Source: Lineolata rhizophorae (Eukaryota; Ascomycota; Dothideomycetes; Lineolatales; Lineolataceae). From it: a stretch of DNA of 64,000 nucleotides. The translations under genes and the position numbers were made by a program. The DNA is taken from positions 62,001-126,000 of the forward strand of contig MU001686.1 in NCBI GenBank assembly GCA_010093515.1, in the 5' to 3' direction. Positions within the stretch are counted from its first letter, which is position 1; every line of letters begins with the position of its first letter. Below, in pieces: positions 45,201-56,230 of this stretch. Under the pieces are notes generated by a model, which searched no databases, was not told the DNA's origin, and was given only the letters and a program-made list of their open reading frames with translations.

Positions 45201-46315
45201 CTACCTTCTCCTCCCCGTCCCGCCCCTCCTAGGATTCGGACACTCCCTCATCATATGTCCCTTCTGCCCGCACCGATGACACTCCACATTCCTCAACCAA
45301 TCGGCCGAACCGCCTCCCGAGCTGAGTCTACTACCCATGCTAATCCCACCTCTCCCACCCAAGCCAGAGCCGCCACCACCGCTCGAGATCCCCATAAACC
45401 TGTTGCTATTCGGCTGGAAGTCGTGACTCCGCCGGCCCGTCGCCATCTGCGCCGCGGCTGAGTTGACCTTCTTCTCGCGCTCAGCCTGTCTCTCCGCGCG
45501 CAATCTCTCGGCGCGGATCATGCCGGAGGGGTCCGCGGCGGCACCAGCCGGCGCATCGTCAACCTCGTCCTCATCAGAAGAATCCTCGTCAGAGTCGTCC
45601 TCGCTACTCTCCTCCTCCTTCCTCGCCTTCTCGTGCGCCGACGGCTCCGTCTTCCACTCTCCAAACCTCTTCCTGCCCACCACAGCCACCTGCGACTCAC
45701 CCTCGTCCGCCTCGTCCTCCTCATCTCCACCATCCAACTCCCCCCACCCCGCCACCCGCACGCGCAACCCCCCTCGCTCATCCCCCTCCCCACTCGCCAA
45801 CCTCCCCCCTCCCCCTTCCCCCCCCTCCTCCCGAAAACTCAACACCCACCGACTCTCGCCCGCCGCCTCCGCCGCGCGCTCCAGCGCCGCGCGCCGCGCC
45901 TCCTCCTCGGCCGCCAGCGCCGCGCGCACCGCGGCGCCCGTGTCCACCAGGACCGCATTGTCCAGCTCGGACGACGGCGGCGGCGGCGGCGGGCCCTCGG
46001 CGGCGGCGGGGCCGGTCGTGTCGGAGATGCGGGCGCGCTTGGAGGGGCGGGGGGAGGAGGACGGGGAGGGCGCGGCGGCGTTGGGCGGGGTGGGGGGCGC
46101 GTCGGTGGAGCGCGTCGGCGTCGAGGGGCTCGAGTGCGAAGTCTTGCGTGAGGCGGAGCGTTGCATGAACTGTTGTTGGAGGTTAGGTCTGTAGGTCTGG
46201 GGGTGGGTTGGGGGCGGGGGAGAGGAGGGGGGGGTGCCGCGGGACGTGCCTTCATGGTGAGCAGGCGTGAGGACATTTGCTTGGCCGGCTGCGGCGGCGG
46301 CGTGGGCTGCGCCAT
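45201..46315 (-). CDS. MPP6-like nuclear exosome cofactor with C-terminal CCHC zinc knuckle
   Basis: Two exons: 46315-46250 and 46169-45201 (1035 nt, 344 residues). Joining them gives SSRLLTMKFMQRSASRK at residues 15-31, the N-terminal signature of MPP6/Mpp6 (yeast has SSRVMNMKFMKFG), which docks on exosome subunit Rrp40 and helps recruit Mtr4. The long middle is disordered: a KRAR basic patch, Ala/Arg helix, acidic Glu/Asp runs. Residues GRRSHDFQPNSNRF may be the second short MPP6 motif. The C-terminus has a clear CX2CX4HX4C knuckle (Cys319, Cys322, His327, Cys332) and an RRGGTGRRR tail. The splice needs a GC donor (AAG|GCACGT) in an 80 bp intron. It is head-to-head with NDUFS6. Confidence 0.72.
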
Positions 46316-46768
46316 GGTGGGCGGGTTTGTTGGCTCTTTTCCACACGGCGGTGTTTCGATGTTTGGCGGCGGGGTGGGAGGCGTTGCAGGCCGCTGGATG
46401 TAGTTTTACGCGCGGACCTGGCGGATACGACGCATTGAATAAGCAGATCCGCACGCATCAACCGGATTTTGAGGGGAGGCGCAAAGCACGCGATGCTGGT
46501 GAAATCCGAGTTGCGAGTGAAGGAAGAATCGACCGCCAACAAAGCTCACAAAAAGCCCGACGTCCCAGATCCCTGTTGGGCGGTACATTCTCGCCAAGCG
46601 TTTCACCGCCCGCCGGCGGCCCGGCCTCGGACGCCAATAGCTTCACCCTCACCACCACCACCACCACCACCACCATCACCACCACTTCTCTCTCTCCACC
46701 CCGCCCCAATTGCCCGCCACCACGCACGCAGTTCCCCCCGGGCCCGCTCCAGCCAGCCCGCAGCAACG
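46316..46768. promoter_or_regulatory. shared divergent promoter MPP6-like/NDUFS6
   Basis: 453 bp between two divergent start codons, so both core promoters must lie here. An (ACC)n run with one ATC interruption spans 46651-46685, about 85 bp before the NDUFS6 ATG, probably in its 5' UTR, followed by a pyrimidine-rich tract. Confidence 0.5.
46651..46685. repeat. (ACC)n trinucleotide repeat
   Basis: About eleven ACC units with one ATC variant, in the 5' flank of NDUFS6. Confidence 0.75.
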
Positions 46769-47681
46769 ATGCTCCGCCCGTCGCGGCTCCGCGCGGCGCT
46801 CGTCCCGCGCCTCCGCCCCTCGGCGGCGCCCGGGCGGCGCAACAGCAGCGCGCCGCCGTCGTCCTACAGCGCGAAGGACCAGACGCTGCCGCCGCAGCCG
46901 CACACGGTGTCGGGGGAGGTGCCGGCGAACGAGCCGAACCCGGCGGCGCGGGCGCGGCCCAACGTGTCGGGCACGAACGCGGTGCCGGTCAGCAGCGCGG
47001 GCGCGTCGGACGAGGCGCTGGTGGAGCGCCCCGACGAGGCCGAGGCGCGCCGCGTCGCGCAGGCGCCGAATCGCCGCGAGGTGTGGTCGCGCAGCCAGCA
47101 GCCGAGGGCCCAGGCCATGGTGGGGCCGCGGTTCGAGCAGACGGTCATGAAGGATCAGGTACGTGGGCTCCGCGGTTTGGGGTTGGGGGGTGAAAGGGCG
47201 GAGGGAGGGAGAGAGACAGGGAGTGGGAGAGAGGAATGGAGGCGAATTGGCCGGGATGACTGGCTTTGACGGATCGACTGACGCATCCAAACGGGACAGC
47301 CCCGGCCTCTCGCCGCCATCGAGCTCATTCACAAGCAGCCCGTCCGCTGGACCAAGGATCGCATCGTCTCCTGCGACGGCGGCGGCGGGCCCGTCGGCCA
47401 CCCGCGCATCTTCATCAACGTCGACAAGCCCCAGATCTGCTGGTGCACCTACTGCGGCGTCCCTTTTGTAAGCGGCGCCCCGCCTTCGCGCTCTGTTCTC
47501 CGCGTCACATTGTGGAAACGTTGCTAACAGCGTTCGTCCGCGCGACTAGGCTCATGAACAACACCGCAAGATGCTCGAGGCGCAGCCGAGTACGTCGTAC
47601 CCGCTCGAGCCAGTTCCGGGCGAGCCGGCCCAGGTGGAGGAGTCGCAGCGCGTCACGGACGAGCCGTTGGCTCAGCGGTGA
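46769..47681 (+). CDS. NDUFS6: mitochondrial complex I zinc subunit NDUFS6 (13 kDa-A type)
   Basis: Three exons: 46769-47158, 47300-47467 and 47550-47681 (690 nt, 229 residues), all in phase 0. An Arg/Ser/Ala-rich presequence without acids (MLRPSRLRAALVPRLRP) targets it to the matrix. The C-terminal zinc domain has GHPRIFINVDKPQICWCTYCGVPF|AHEQHR, with the His and Cys ligands of the family. In complex I this subunit lies at the N/Q-module boundary and is needed for late assembly. It has the usual WTKDRIVSCDGG lead-in. Residues about 25-115 form a longer disordered linker than in animals, as seen in fungal orthologues. Confidence 0.92.
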
Positions 47682-48145
47682 GTCGGCAGGGTTTGAGGTT
47701 TGCTGTGGGCAGATGTGTACATATACCGCGCGCAGTTCGTTTTCACACATGTTCTACGCGGAATTTTCAATGGGAAGAAAACAGCAATGGGTTGTCTTTC
47801 TAAACTGGCTTCGTGCTAGTGATGATGTGGTACAGGATAAGCAAATGGGCGTGGGGATCAGAAATAATGCCGGTATGGATCGTAGTAGTTGGGACCAAAG
47901 AGGAACCCAGGAGTAATCCGCCCGGATGCCCGCCCCGTCAGTCTAACATGGAATGGTAAAAAGTTGAAAGCAATCCAGCCGGCCCAAACGCCTGTGGAGA
48001 ACTCCGCTCCGCCAACCCATCATCATTCAACTCGTCGTCACACTGGTAGGGGGTTAGCTCTAAGTCTCCTTACCGCGAGAAGATCAAAACTACTTCCCAA
48101 GCTCCCTTCCAAGGTAGTCGTCCCAACTCCCTGCCTGAGGACGCC
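47682..48145. other. intergenic between convergent NDUFS6 and YjbQ-type genes
   Basis: 464 bp, presumably two 3' UTRs. No gene. Confidence 0.5.
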
Positions 48146-48704
48146 TTAGGTCCTCTTCTCTCCCTGGATGGTGGCGACCACTCTGCGCGAGTGCCGCGAC
48201 GTGCGGAACTCGAGGTACCAGATGCCCTGCCAGGTGCCGGTGTTGAGCCGGCCATCGGTGATGGGGACGGTGAGGCTCGCGCCGATGAGGGCGGACTTGA
48301 TGTGCGCCTATGACTCGTCAGCAGCGATCCATGTAGCCCACGCCGAAGACGAGCGCGCGCCGAGGGAGAGAAAANNNNNNNNNNNNNNNNNNNNAAAAAA
48401 AAAAAAAAAAGGAAAGGCTCACGGGCATGTCGTCCAGGCCCTCGGCGTCGTGCCGATACAAGTTGCCCCTGCGGTCCTCGGGCACGATGCGGTCCAGGGC
48501 GTCCGACATGTCGAGCCGGACGTCCTCGTCGAAGTTCTCGTTCAGGGCCAGGGCGCAGCTCGTGTGCTGCACGAAGAGGTGCACGACGCCGACGCGGTAG
48601 TCGCGCAGCTCGGGCAGCTGGCGCTCCACCTCGGCCGTGATCAGGTAGGCGCCGCGCGCCCGGGGCGGCAGCTGGAGCGTCCTCTGGGCCCACGAGGACG
48701 CCAT
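48146..48704 (-). CDS. YjbQ/UPF0047 family protein
   Basis: Two exons: 48704-48423 and 48307-48146 (444 nt, 147 residues), joined in phase 0 ([13 protein letters not shown]). Known bacterial members have thiamine phosphate synthase activity when overproduced; the physiological role in fungi is unknown. The family core is complete: [19 protein letters not shown], the DM...[17 protein letters not shown] loop and [20 protein letters not shown] near the end. Length is standard (about 140). The 115 bp intron contains a poly-A/T run and a 20-base assembly gap, so its true length is not known. The frame is open upstream to 49106 (about 134 extra residues, including a hydrophobic segment and a Gln-His repeat); I keep the short start because the conserved fold begins there. 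Confidence 0.88.
48375..48394. other. assembly gap (20 N)
   Basis: A run of exactly 20 N followed by 16 A (48395-48410), inside the intron of the YjbQ-type gene. The gap is probably a collapsed homopolymer. Confidence 0.99.
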
Positions 48705-49826
48705 GGCGGGGGCTTGGGGGTGCTGGTGCTGGTGCTGGTGCTGGGGCGGGAGCTGTGGGGGCGTGTCTGGCGCTTGGGCGGCGGGGAAAGAGGTTGGCGG
48801 GGAAGCGTGGGCGTGACAGCAGCTGCAGCAGGAGCAGAGCGCTGGAGCCGGGGCGGATGTACTCGTGGCCGCCGAGTCGCGGAGATCGCCACCGCCTCTA
48901 CTGCTGGCGAGGAGGGCGAACGGGAGCCTCGCGACTCCGATGAAGATGTCGGGGAAGAAGGCGAGCACGAGGACGAAGAGAAAGATTGGAGTCGTGTTTG
49001 CCGTCAGCGAAAGCGGCATGCAAGCGGAAGCTGGCTCCTGCTTGGGGGACGCGGACGAAATGGAGCGACGGCACGGCGAGGAGCGAGTCGGGTGCGACTT
49101 GGACAATTGATGAGGCCGTGAGGACGCTGCGCGGGACCGACGCTGTCGTCATGAGGCGTAGCGCGGGCGTCTGCCGGGGCAGGGCACGGCCCAGCCTCGG
49201 CGGCGTCGGGGATGCGGGCGCGTCTCTCCGCCGGCGCCACCACCAACCTCAGCCGCGAGGGGAGACTGCCTTTGATTGAACAACCTAACTCAAAGCAACT
49301 TTTCGGACTATGAAGTGTGAGGAGAAAGGAGCCGGCTCGACTCAGAAGGCCTTTTGACCCGCCAGACCCGCCTCGACTCGCGTCCGCCCGCCTGTCCCTG
49401 AACTGAGAAAGAGGAAAGGAAAGGCAAGAACAACTGCAAGGAAATTACAAGAAACATAGGAAACACTGTCGCCGAGATCCGCCTTTGGCCATTGCTCCCG
49501 GACTGGACGTTGATCGCGTCCATCCTGTCCGTCCCCATGATGGTCCATTCAATCGTCCTGACTGACTCGCCAGCTTGCTAATACCCATTCGTCGCAAAAA
49601 ACCAACACTGTTGAAGGAGAAACTAGGTCACGCAGTGCCGAATGCCGTCGCCGTGGCAGCCATGGTGATTTGATCTCGCAGGCCTAAGGAACGGAGGTAA
49701 GTATGACCAAATCTCCAGCTCGGAACCGCGCCACTCACAAACTCGATTGCAGCCTCCCCAACCTGGCCCGAACATCTCCCCCCCCAACACGACAAGGCGC
49801 GCCGACGTTTCCGCACCCTCCCGGCC
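48705..49826. other. intergenic/5' flank, no independent gene seen
   Basis: 1.1 kb, GC-rich. It includes a (CTGGTG)n-like hexamer array at about 48720-48748 that would encode Gln-His repeats if the YjbQ-type frame starts upstream. The rest should hold that gene's promoter and the 3' UTR of the next minus-strand gene. Confidence 0.5.
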
Positions 49827-51424
49827 TCAATCCGAATCCTCGGCCGGCTCGCGGATGAAGTACGTGTATCCCAGCTCGGGATCCTGGACCCACCGGCCCG
49901 GACGCAGGTAGTTCTCGATGGTGTAGTAGCTCCTCAGCGTCCTGCTGCCGTCGAGCTCGCAGACCCAGAACTGCTGCTCGTCGCGCGGCTTGTACGGCTC
50001 GATGGGGTTGGGCAGGAAGATGCCCTCGCGGGCCGCCATGCGGTGGTTGTCCTCGGCCACCTCGCCCGCCGTGCGGCCGTACCACGCGCGGCTCGCGCGC
50101 GGCGGCTGCTCCGGGTGGCGCTGGCCGCGCTCGCCGCTGCCGCCGCCGATGCCGCCGCCGTTGTTGTTGTCGGTGCCGCGGTTGCTGGCGTAGTTGGCCG
50201 CGGCGTTGTCGCTGCTGCTGCGGTCCCCGCCCGAAGACGTCGAGCCCGACGGCGCGGCGGCCTGCGCGGGCGGCGTGCCGTAGTAGCGCCAGTGCTCCCA
50301 GTGCGGCGGGCCGTGCAGCGCGGGCGGGTTCGGCGGGGGCGGGCCCGGCGGCCCGTACGCCTGGTATCCACCATAGTAATAAGCGGGGTGAAACGGACCG
50401 GGCGGCGGCGCCGCCGCCGAATGAAGAGCAGGAGGGGGCACGAAGTAGGGATGGAAGCCGGGAGCTGGGGGTGCGACGGAGGGGGGCGCGGCCGAGACGT
50501 GCGGGTGCGGGTGCGGGTAGGGGCCGGGGAAGTGCGGATGGTAGCCCACGGGCGGAGGCCACCAGAAGCCCTCGGGCACGCCGCCGTGGGCGTGCGGCGG
50601 CACCGACGCCGGCGACGGCATGCGCGGCGGCGCCGGCGCCGGCGAGTACGGGTTGAAGCCCTGGCCGCCGACCGCCGACGGTCCCGCAGCGGGCGCAGCC
50701 GGTCCGCCCTGGCCGCCGCCGCCGCCGCCGCCGCCGCTGCCACCGCCAGGCTGGCTCGCACCGCCGCTGTTGCCGCTGCTGCCGGCGGGCGGAGGGACGG
50801 CCTTGCCGCAGCACGGAGTCGTCATGCCAGGCGGGGCGGGCGGCGGTGGGGCGGGAGGAGCCTGGAGACCCCCATCCGGCGGGTACGGCGAGTGGCCGTC
50901 GGGGCGCAACGCGGGCGTGGCGCCGGCACCCGAGCGCGCGACGTACGTGTAGCGCTCGCCGGCGTTGTCGAAGGGCTGCGGCGCGTCCTGGACGTCGATG
51001 CGGGCGGAGCGCGCGCGGTCCAGCCACTCTTGGTAGGTGGGCATCATGGCGGGTTGGAACGCGTGTGGGGTGAAAGGCTGGGCTAGGATGGGGCTGAAGG
51101 CACGACGGTGGTGCTGGAGCTTGTGGTGGCGGCTGAGGTGGTGGGTGGAAGGAAGGAATGGAAGAGATGGACGCGCCGAAATGCACTTGTGCGCCGGCAA
51201 AGATCATGCGCCGCGCGTAATGCAAGGTGAAGCCATCGTTACCAAGACTGAAAGGCTGCCTACCTGCTCGGCAGCCTGCCCGCTCGGTGATGGGGCGCAA
51301 ACAGAAAGAAACATAAACTCACCGGGTAGTGATGAAAGACGTGCTTTAGCTTGAACTTGCGGACCACCTGCTCCCGCGACGGACAGTCCTCGATCTCGAT
51401 CGATTTGAAGGGGAAAATGCACAT
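49827..51424 (-). CDS. proline/glycine-rich orphan protein with conserved C-terminal module
   Basis: Proposed exons: 51424-51323 and 51077-49827 (1353 nt, 450 residues). Exon 1 encodes 34 residues (MCIFPFKSIEIEDC...) with GTGAGT donor; exon 2 follows a CAG acceptor in phase 0 and continues PFTPHAFQPAMMPTYQEWLDR. Most of the protein is low-complexity Pro, Gly, Tyr and His with an eight-Gly run, like prion-like or coat-type scaffolds. The last 110 residues look folded: AWYGRTAGEVAEDNHRMAAR, then QQFWVCELDGSRTLRSYYT and GYTYFIREP. I do not recognise the family. Exon 2 is very likely coding (no stops, consistent GC3); exon 1 is a moderate-confidence link, and the second exon could instead start at its own ATG at 51050. 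Confidence 0.55.
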
Positions 51425-54064
51425 CTTTGCGCGCAGATCTGAAGTGCAGGCGACAGTATTAACGTCGGACAGGCGAGGAAGAGATTGGTAGGTTGGCGTT
51501 TGGGATGGCCGCTGTGGATATAAGTTTGCCGTGGGCGCGCCGTCGTAGCGCCTCTTTCACCTGTGATGCATGGCTGCGCGTGTTGCCCGTAGAAGGCAGC
51601 TAAATGCCGCTTTGCTAGCTGCGAATTTGGTCTGTGCCAAGGTTTGGGCTTGTCTGCTCTAGCATGCTTCTGTAGCAATCGTTCACATGATTGAGGATCT
51701 AAAGATTGTCTATTCACTTCTTGGAAGTGCCGACTCGAGGTCGCAATGACCTATCACATGCGTGATCTATGGCAAGACTAGAGGCGCCTAGATATCTAAG
51801 CAGTGCAGAGTTTGGAAAAGAGGTAGAAAACGAAGGAAGAAAACAAGGAAAGGGAATGAAAAGTAACAGTCTCGCTTGACTAGGACATCTCCTATCAAAC
51901 CAGGATTCACAAGACAACAAGACCGCAGTTGGCAACAAACATATAGCATGCACAACCAGGAATGATTTCTCCTCCATAATCTGGCAACCTCCAATGGGAC
52001 AGCTTCAAACCCTGTATACGTCGAATACACATTGCAGCTTTTGCGCCACTACAAAGGGCGGTCGACAAGGCATGGTCCTACGCTAACTAGAACCCAGCTT
52101 TCGATAGGATACCCGTCTCACCAAATGGAAATTGGATAATGTATGTCCTCAGGACTCGGACTCGGGTCCCCGCATTCCCAATTATATCTCTAGAAAGATC
52201 TCATCGCAGGAATAGCGAGTGGCTTGAGAGAAGGATGTCATGGGCAGCCAAGTCGACGAGCTTTCGACGAAACAGAATATTAATGGGATTCCCGCGATAG
52301 GCTGCCGCCAAGCGAGTCTAAACCAAAAACTAAGCAGATATTTGCACTTTGGATTCGGCTGTAGTTTGGCGTCTGTATTCTCATGGATGGGACGAAGTTG
52401 CGGGAATCGACCAGGTAGTATATACGTTAGCAACTGCTCTAGCGGCATGTATGTGGGACCCAGCCACACTTCTCGAACTCTCTTTTCTCTTACGGTTCCA
52501 TCAATCTCTGCCATAAACGCCAAACTGGCAGGGCGAAACGAGACATTTGCGTCTGTTGTATTCAGGAAATTCTTTTCCTGTGATTTACTCTATGTGCTCA
52601 AATAACAACAATACTAGTTCAACAACAGCGGCTTCCTGAAGTGCGCTCCATAATTAATAGTAAGAGCTTAACGGGTAGCTCCTAGAAGGTCCCGACACTT
52701 ACAGCATTGAAATATAGATATTGTTAGATGTCGTATCAGACATCATAGTGAAGTGTCTATATAGTAGTGCTTAACAAACTGCCTCTGTGTCCGCTAAATC
52801 AAGCCTGCAAGACGCTTGGATCAGACTGCGCAGAATATGTCAAGTATTTCTATCTTTTATGAATTTCTTTCACGTCATTTCATGCTGTTTTCCACTGTTT
52901 CTTTCGTTGACCACCTTTGTGTTATGGCCAATGACGAAGAAGCTGTTGCTACCAGATGTCGCACAATAATTCTACGGTATATGCAGTTAATTCATTCTCT
53001 CAAACGAAAAATTTTTGGAGGACACCCAGAGATACTATAAATTTCGAGGGACAAGGTTTACATGGTCAATTTCTAAACCTTAAAACTAATCCGTAAAAAC
53101 GTCACCGTGCAACTAACCTAGCGAGAATATACGAGGAAACGCTAATCAATACACCATCAGTGCCCCTATGGATTGGATGCAAAGTCTTAGAGCCATCAAC
53201 TACACCGGAATCTAATGACTTGGTTCGGGTCGTTGGCGAGCCTTGTTAGTAAATGAATCCTGACGAAAATTCGTAGTGCGAAACTGCTGAATCTGAGCCG
53301 AACTATTGTCACTATCCTTATTGGAGACGTCCTAGAAGACTACTAGCCGTTTAAGTGCCCCCGCCTTCTAACAACAACTCGGTCATCGTGCCGTCCGATA
53401 AACTATGGCGCTGTATTGCTGTTGAAGAACTAGTCCGCTCCCATAGCAAGAATAAGGTTAGTCTTATTGCATTAATGAGCCCTCGGTAGAGGCAGAATTG
53501 CTTGTCGATGAATCGCTTAATATAGTTGCAAGGCTACGGCTGTATACGCCTTCGTTACATTATTACCAGTCAGTCCATATAGCTTCAACTTAGCAAGAGG
53601 TGAGAAACCTGGCTCGCTTGATTCGTTCCCGACCTTACATATTATTCTCTGCAACTGGCCCATCAATACTTGATGTGGCCTAGCATAGGCTGCTTGAGCT
53701 GGAACATATATAGAAAATAACGTAAGTTCCGTAGTACAATAGTTCAAAGCCAAGGCGATCCTGACCGCGTCAAAACGTGGCATCTTAATTGAGAGCGAGA
53801 ATTGACAAGGATCCTCATTGATATTGATAACATTTGTCACGCATTCCTTGAGACCACAAAACAAACTTGTGGACTCGGAAGAGAGGCAAGGAAAAGGCAC
53901 TTCAGAGCCGCCGTTGGAAATAGAAAAGCTATTCGTTACACTAACTACTCCTTGCATAGCTCCCTTCCCCTTTCTTTTTGCAGCGGCCAGAAGCTTACTT
54001 GATATATCCGAGCCATTCCGTCACCGAGATAATCCATTTCAACCATGCTCGCACCTTTCCCGGC
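51425..54064. other. gene-poor AT-richer island
   Basis: 2.6 kb without a supported gene, flanked by GC-rich coding DNA at both ends. Base composition falls sharply after about 51.7 kb and rises again near 54.06 kb. One minus-strand frame at 53517-53957 (146 codons) contains a stretch that faintly resembles a LINE endonuclease opening (see findings). No terminal repeats are visible by eye. Confidence 0.5.
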
Positions 54065-55374
54065 TTAAGCCTTCCTCCGCTTCGCCGGGGGTGAGTCGCT
54101 GCCCTTCTCCTTGCCCTTGACAAGGCTACGGATGTCGATTTGCTCATCTTCGTCATCTTCATCGTCGTCAACGTCCTCATCGGTGCCCTCAAAATCGTGC
54201 GACATGTTGTCCATGTCCATTTCTTGGGCCGCAGCTTGGCAAAAGTCAGTTTCCACCCTCAAGCAGTCTGACAGCAACTCAAGACAACTTACTGAAATAC
54301 TTAATTGCATTTGGCCACATATCATCCGCAAACGTCATAGCCAATTCATCTGCAACCGGGCAAATATCCGCATCCACCTCATCTTCCTCGGGCTCCTCAC
54401 CGGCCGGCTTCTCCTCCTGCACCTTCTCCCCCTTCTTGATCTTCTCCCTCCTCACCCTCTCCTTCTCATTCGCCTCGTTCGACTCCTCCGCCGAGATCCA
54501 CCGTCGAGTCGTCACGAACCCAAAGAACGCGAAGATGCTCCTCGCGCCCTCGTCGCTGTTATCCAGTTTGTCCGCCAGCGCCTTGAACTGCGGCAATGCC
54601 TGGACGGCACCCGGGGGCGGCGCGGCGGCGGGACCGCCCTTCTGCGCCGCGAGCAGCTCCTTCCTCGCCTCCCACAGCCCGACGGCGGCGTCGGTCAGGC
54701 CGTCGGTGATATCCATGCCTTCCCTCCACTGCACCTTCAGGGGCTCGCTGACCAGGCCCGTCCAGCCGTCCCTCGCGCGCCGGAACCAGAACTTCTTCTC
54801 CAGCACCTCGTCCGCGAACCACTTGTTCTTGCTCGCGTCGAACTCGAAGCGGATGGCGACGGAGCGGGGCGACCCGCCGGGGAGCTCGAAGCGCGACACC
54901 GAGAAGCCCGTCAGGCACTCGGCGAAGATCTCCGAGTCCGTCGGCTGGATCATCTGGCCAATGTCGGACGGGCCTTGCTCGAAGACGAGGGGCCAGAAGT
55001 TGGGGATGCGGGAGGTGACGGCTTGGCGTTTTGCATAGAGGGGTGCGTTCAGGGCGGTCTGCTGGCGAACTGGGAGGGTATGTGGATTAGTTGAGAGTGG
55101 TATTAGGGGCATAAAAGGCGCGCCGAGAAGTAGAAAAGGTTGCTCCTCAGCGAGAGCCGGTTGGTCGTACAAAGAGCTGGCGCTGAGATCTGGTTGACGT
55201 AAAAGGAAATTTGGAGGGCCGAACTGGGCGCATTGGGCCGCTGTGCTTGTACAAAAGCGAAAACGAAGACGTACTAATCTCGAGCTCGACATCGTCGAAT
55301 TCATATTCGATCTGGACGAGTTCCTCGTAGGTAACGTTACTGCTGTTCTGGTCGACTGCCGCCGTGTTGGCCAT
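54065..55374 (-). CDS. NAP/SET-family histone chaperone (VPS75-like)
   Basis: Three exons: 55374-55275, 55069-54293 and 54234-54065 (1047 nt, 348 residues); phases agree (ELEI|IRQQ; KYFT|AAAQ). It has the NAP fold: a short dimerisation helix split by intron 1 (YEELVQIEYEFDDVELEI...IRQQTALNAPLYAKR), the earmuff domain starting IPNFWPLVFEQGPSDIGQMI, a long low-similarity insert with Pro/Ala and Lys/Glu runs, and the closing ADELAMTFADDMWPNAIKYF. The tail is an acidic Asp/Glu block followed by PPAKRRKA, a likely nuclear signal. VPS75/SET proteins carry H3-H4 and in yeast activate Rtt109. Assignment within NAP1/SET/VPS75 is by the short N-terminus and the acidic tail; not fully certain. Confidence 0.8.
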
Positions 55375-56230
55375 GGTCGCAAATGGGAGCTACTAGGAAG
55401 CTAGCTAGGCAGGCAGTTGATATTCAGAGCATGCGCTACGATCGCGCAACGAAAAGAATGCAATGTTCAAGCTGTGGAGCGGTAATAAAGCAGAGCTTAG
55501 TTACTAATATAGGTCGAGCTTTGAGGAGTAGAGGTACGGAGTAGGAATTGTTGAGCGAGGTGCGCGGGCAAAAATAATCTGGGGGCAGGTACCCAGCAAG
55601 GATGTGAGTGATCGGCTGCGCGAAGCACCCACCAGCCGGTGCGGACGATAGCTCAACGCCTCCGATTGATTTGCCCCTCAGCCTCTTTTCCCGTCGCCCG
55701 TGTGGACCTTTACTTCGCCCGTATTCTTCCGGCTGCACACTCTGCTGGTGCTTGTATATGCGGAAACTTGAGCCCTGGCTCGTTCTCTCTGCCGGCGCAT
55801 GGTTGGGCCGGCACTTGTGTAAGGCTGAGGATGCCGGGGTTTGGTGATGCGAAGCTGCGATAGCGGACAAGCTCGGCCCCGGTTCGTGAATGACTGCATA
55901 GAGCTGAGTTGTGGTGACTTGCCGGACTGTCGTACAGTGTACAGGGCAAAATGGCAATTGTGAGTCAAAGTGTTTGACTCCCTAGGATTACTCCTCTTCA
56001 GGTACTATTTAGCTCTTGCTTTGCCGGCCACTTTCTACTATCGAGAGTGCCCATCCGCCATTCGCCTGGTCTCAAAGGATCGTTAAGTATCAAGACTCAC
56101 TACTATTCGTTAATGGCATAAATTCTTCATACCTTTGGCTCTTTGAGACCTATAATTTCCGGCTATCGACGTAGCTTGTCGTCTCATAAGAACTCCAGGT
56201 GTTGTTTGCATCCGGTGCTCAAGCTTCATC
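55375..56230. other. divergent promoter region, VPS75-like / nucleotidyltransferase-like
   Basis: 856 bp between two divergent starts. Short overlapping frames on the minus strand have no features. No gene is called. Confidence 0.5.

Noticed and set aside
49735-51300. 521-codon minus-strand frame, Arg/Ala/Pro-rich
   Set aside because: It overlaps the proline-rich orphan in another frame; the high GC keeps it open. It lacks the coherent C-terminal module.
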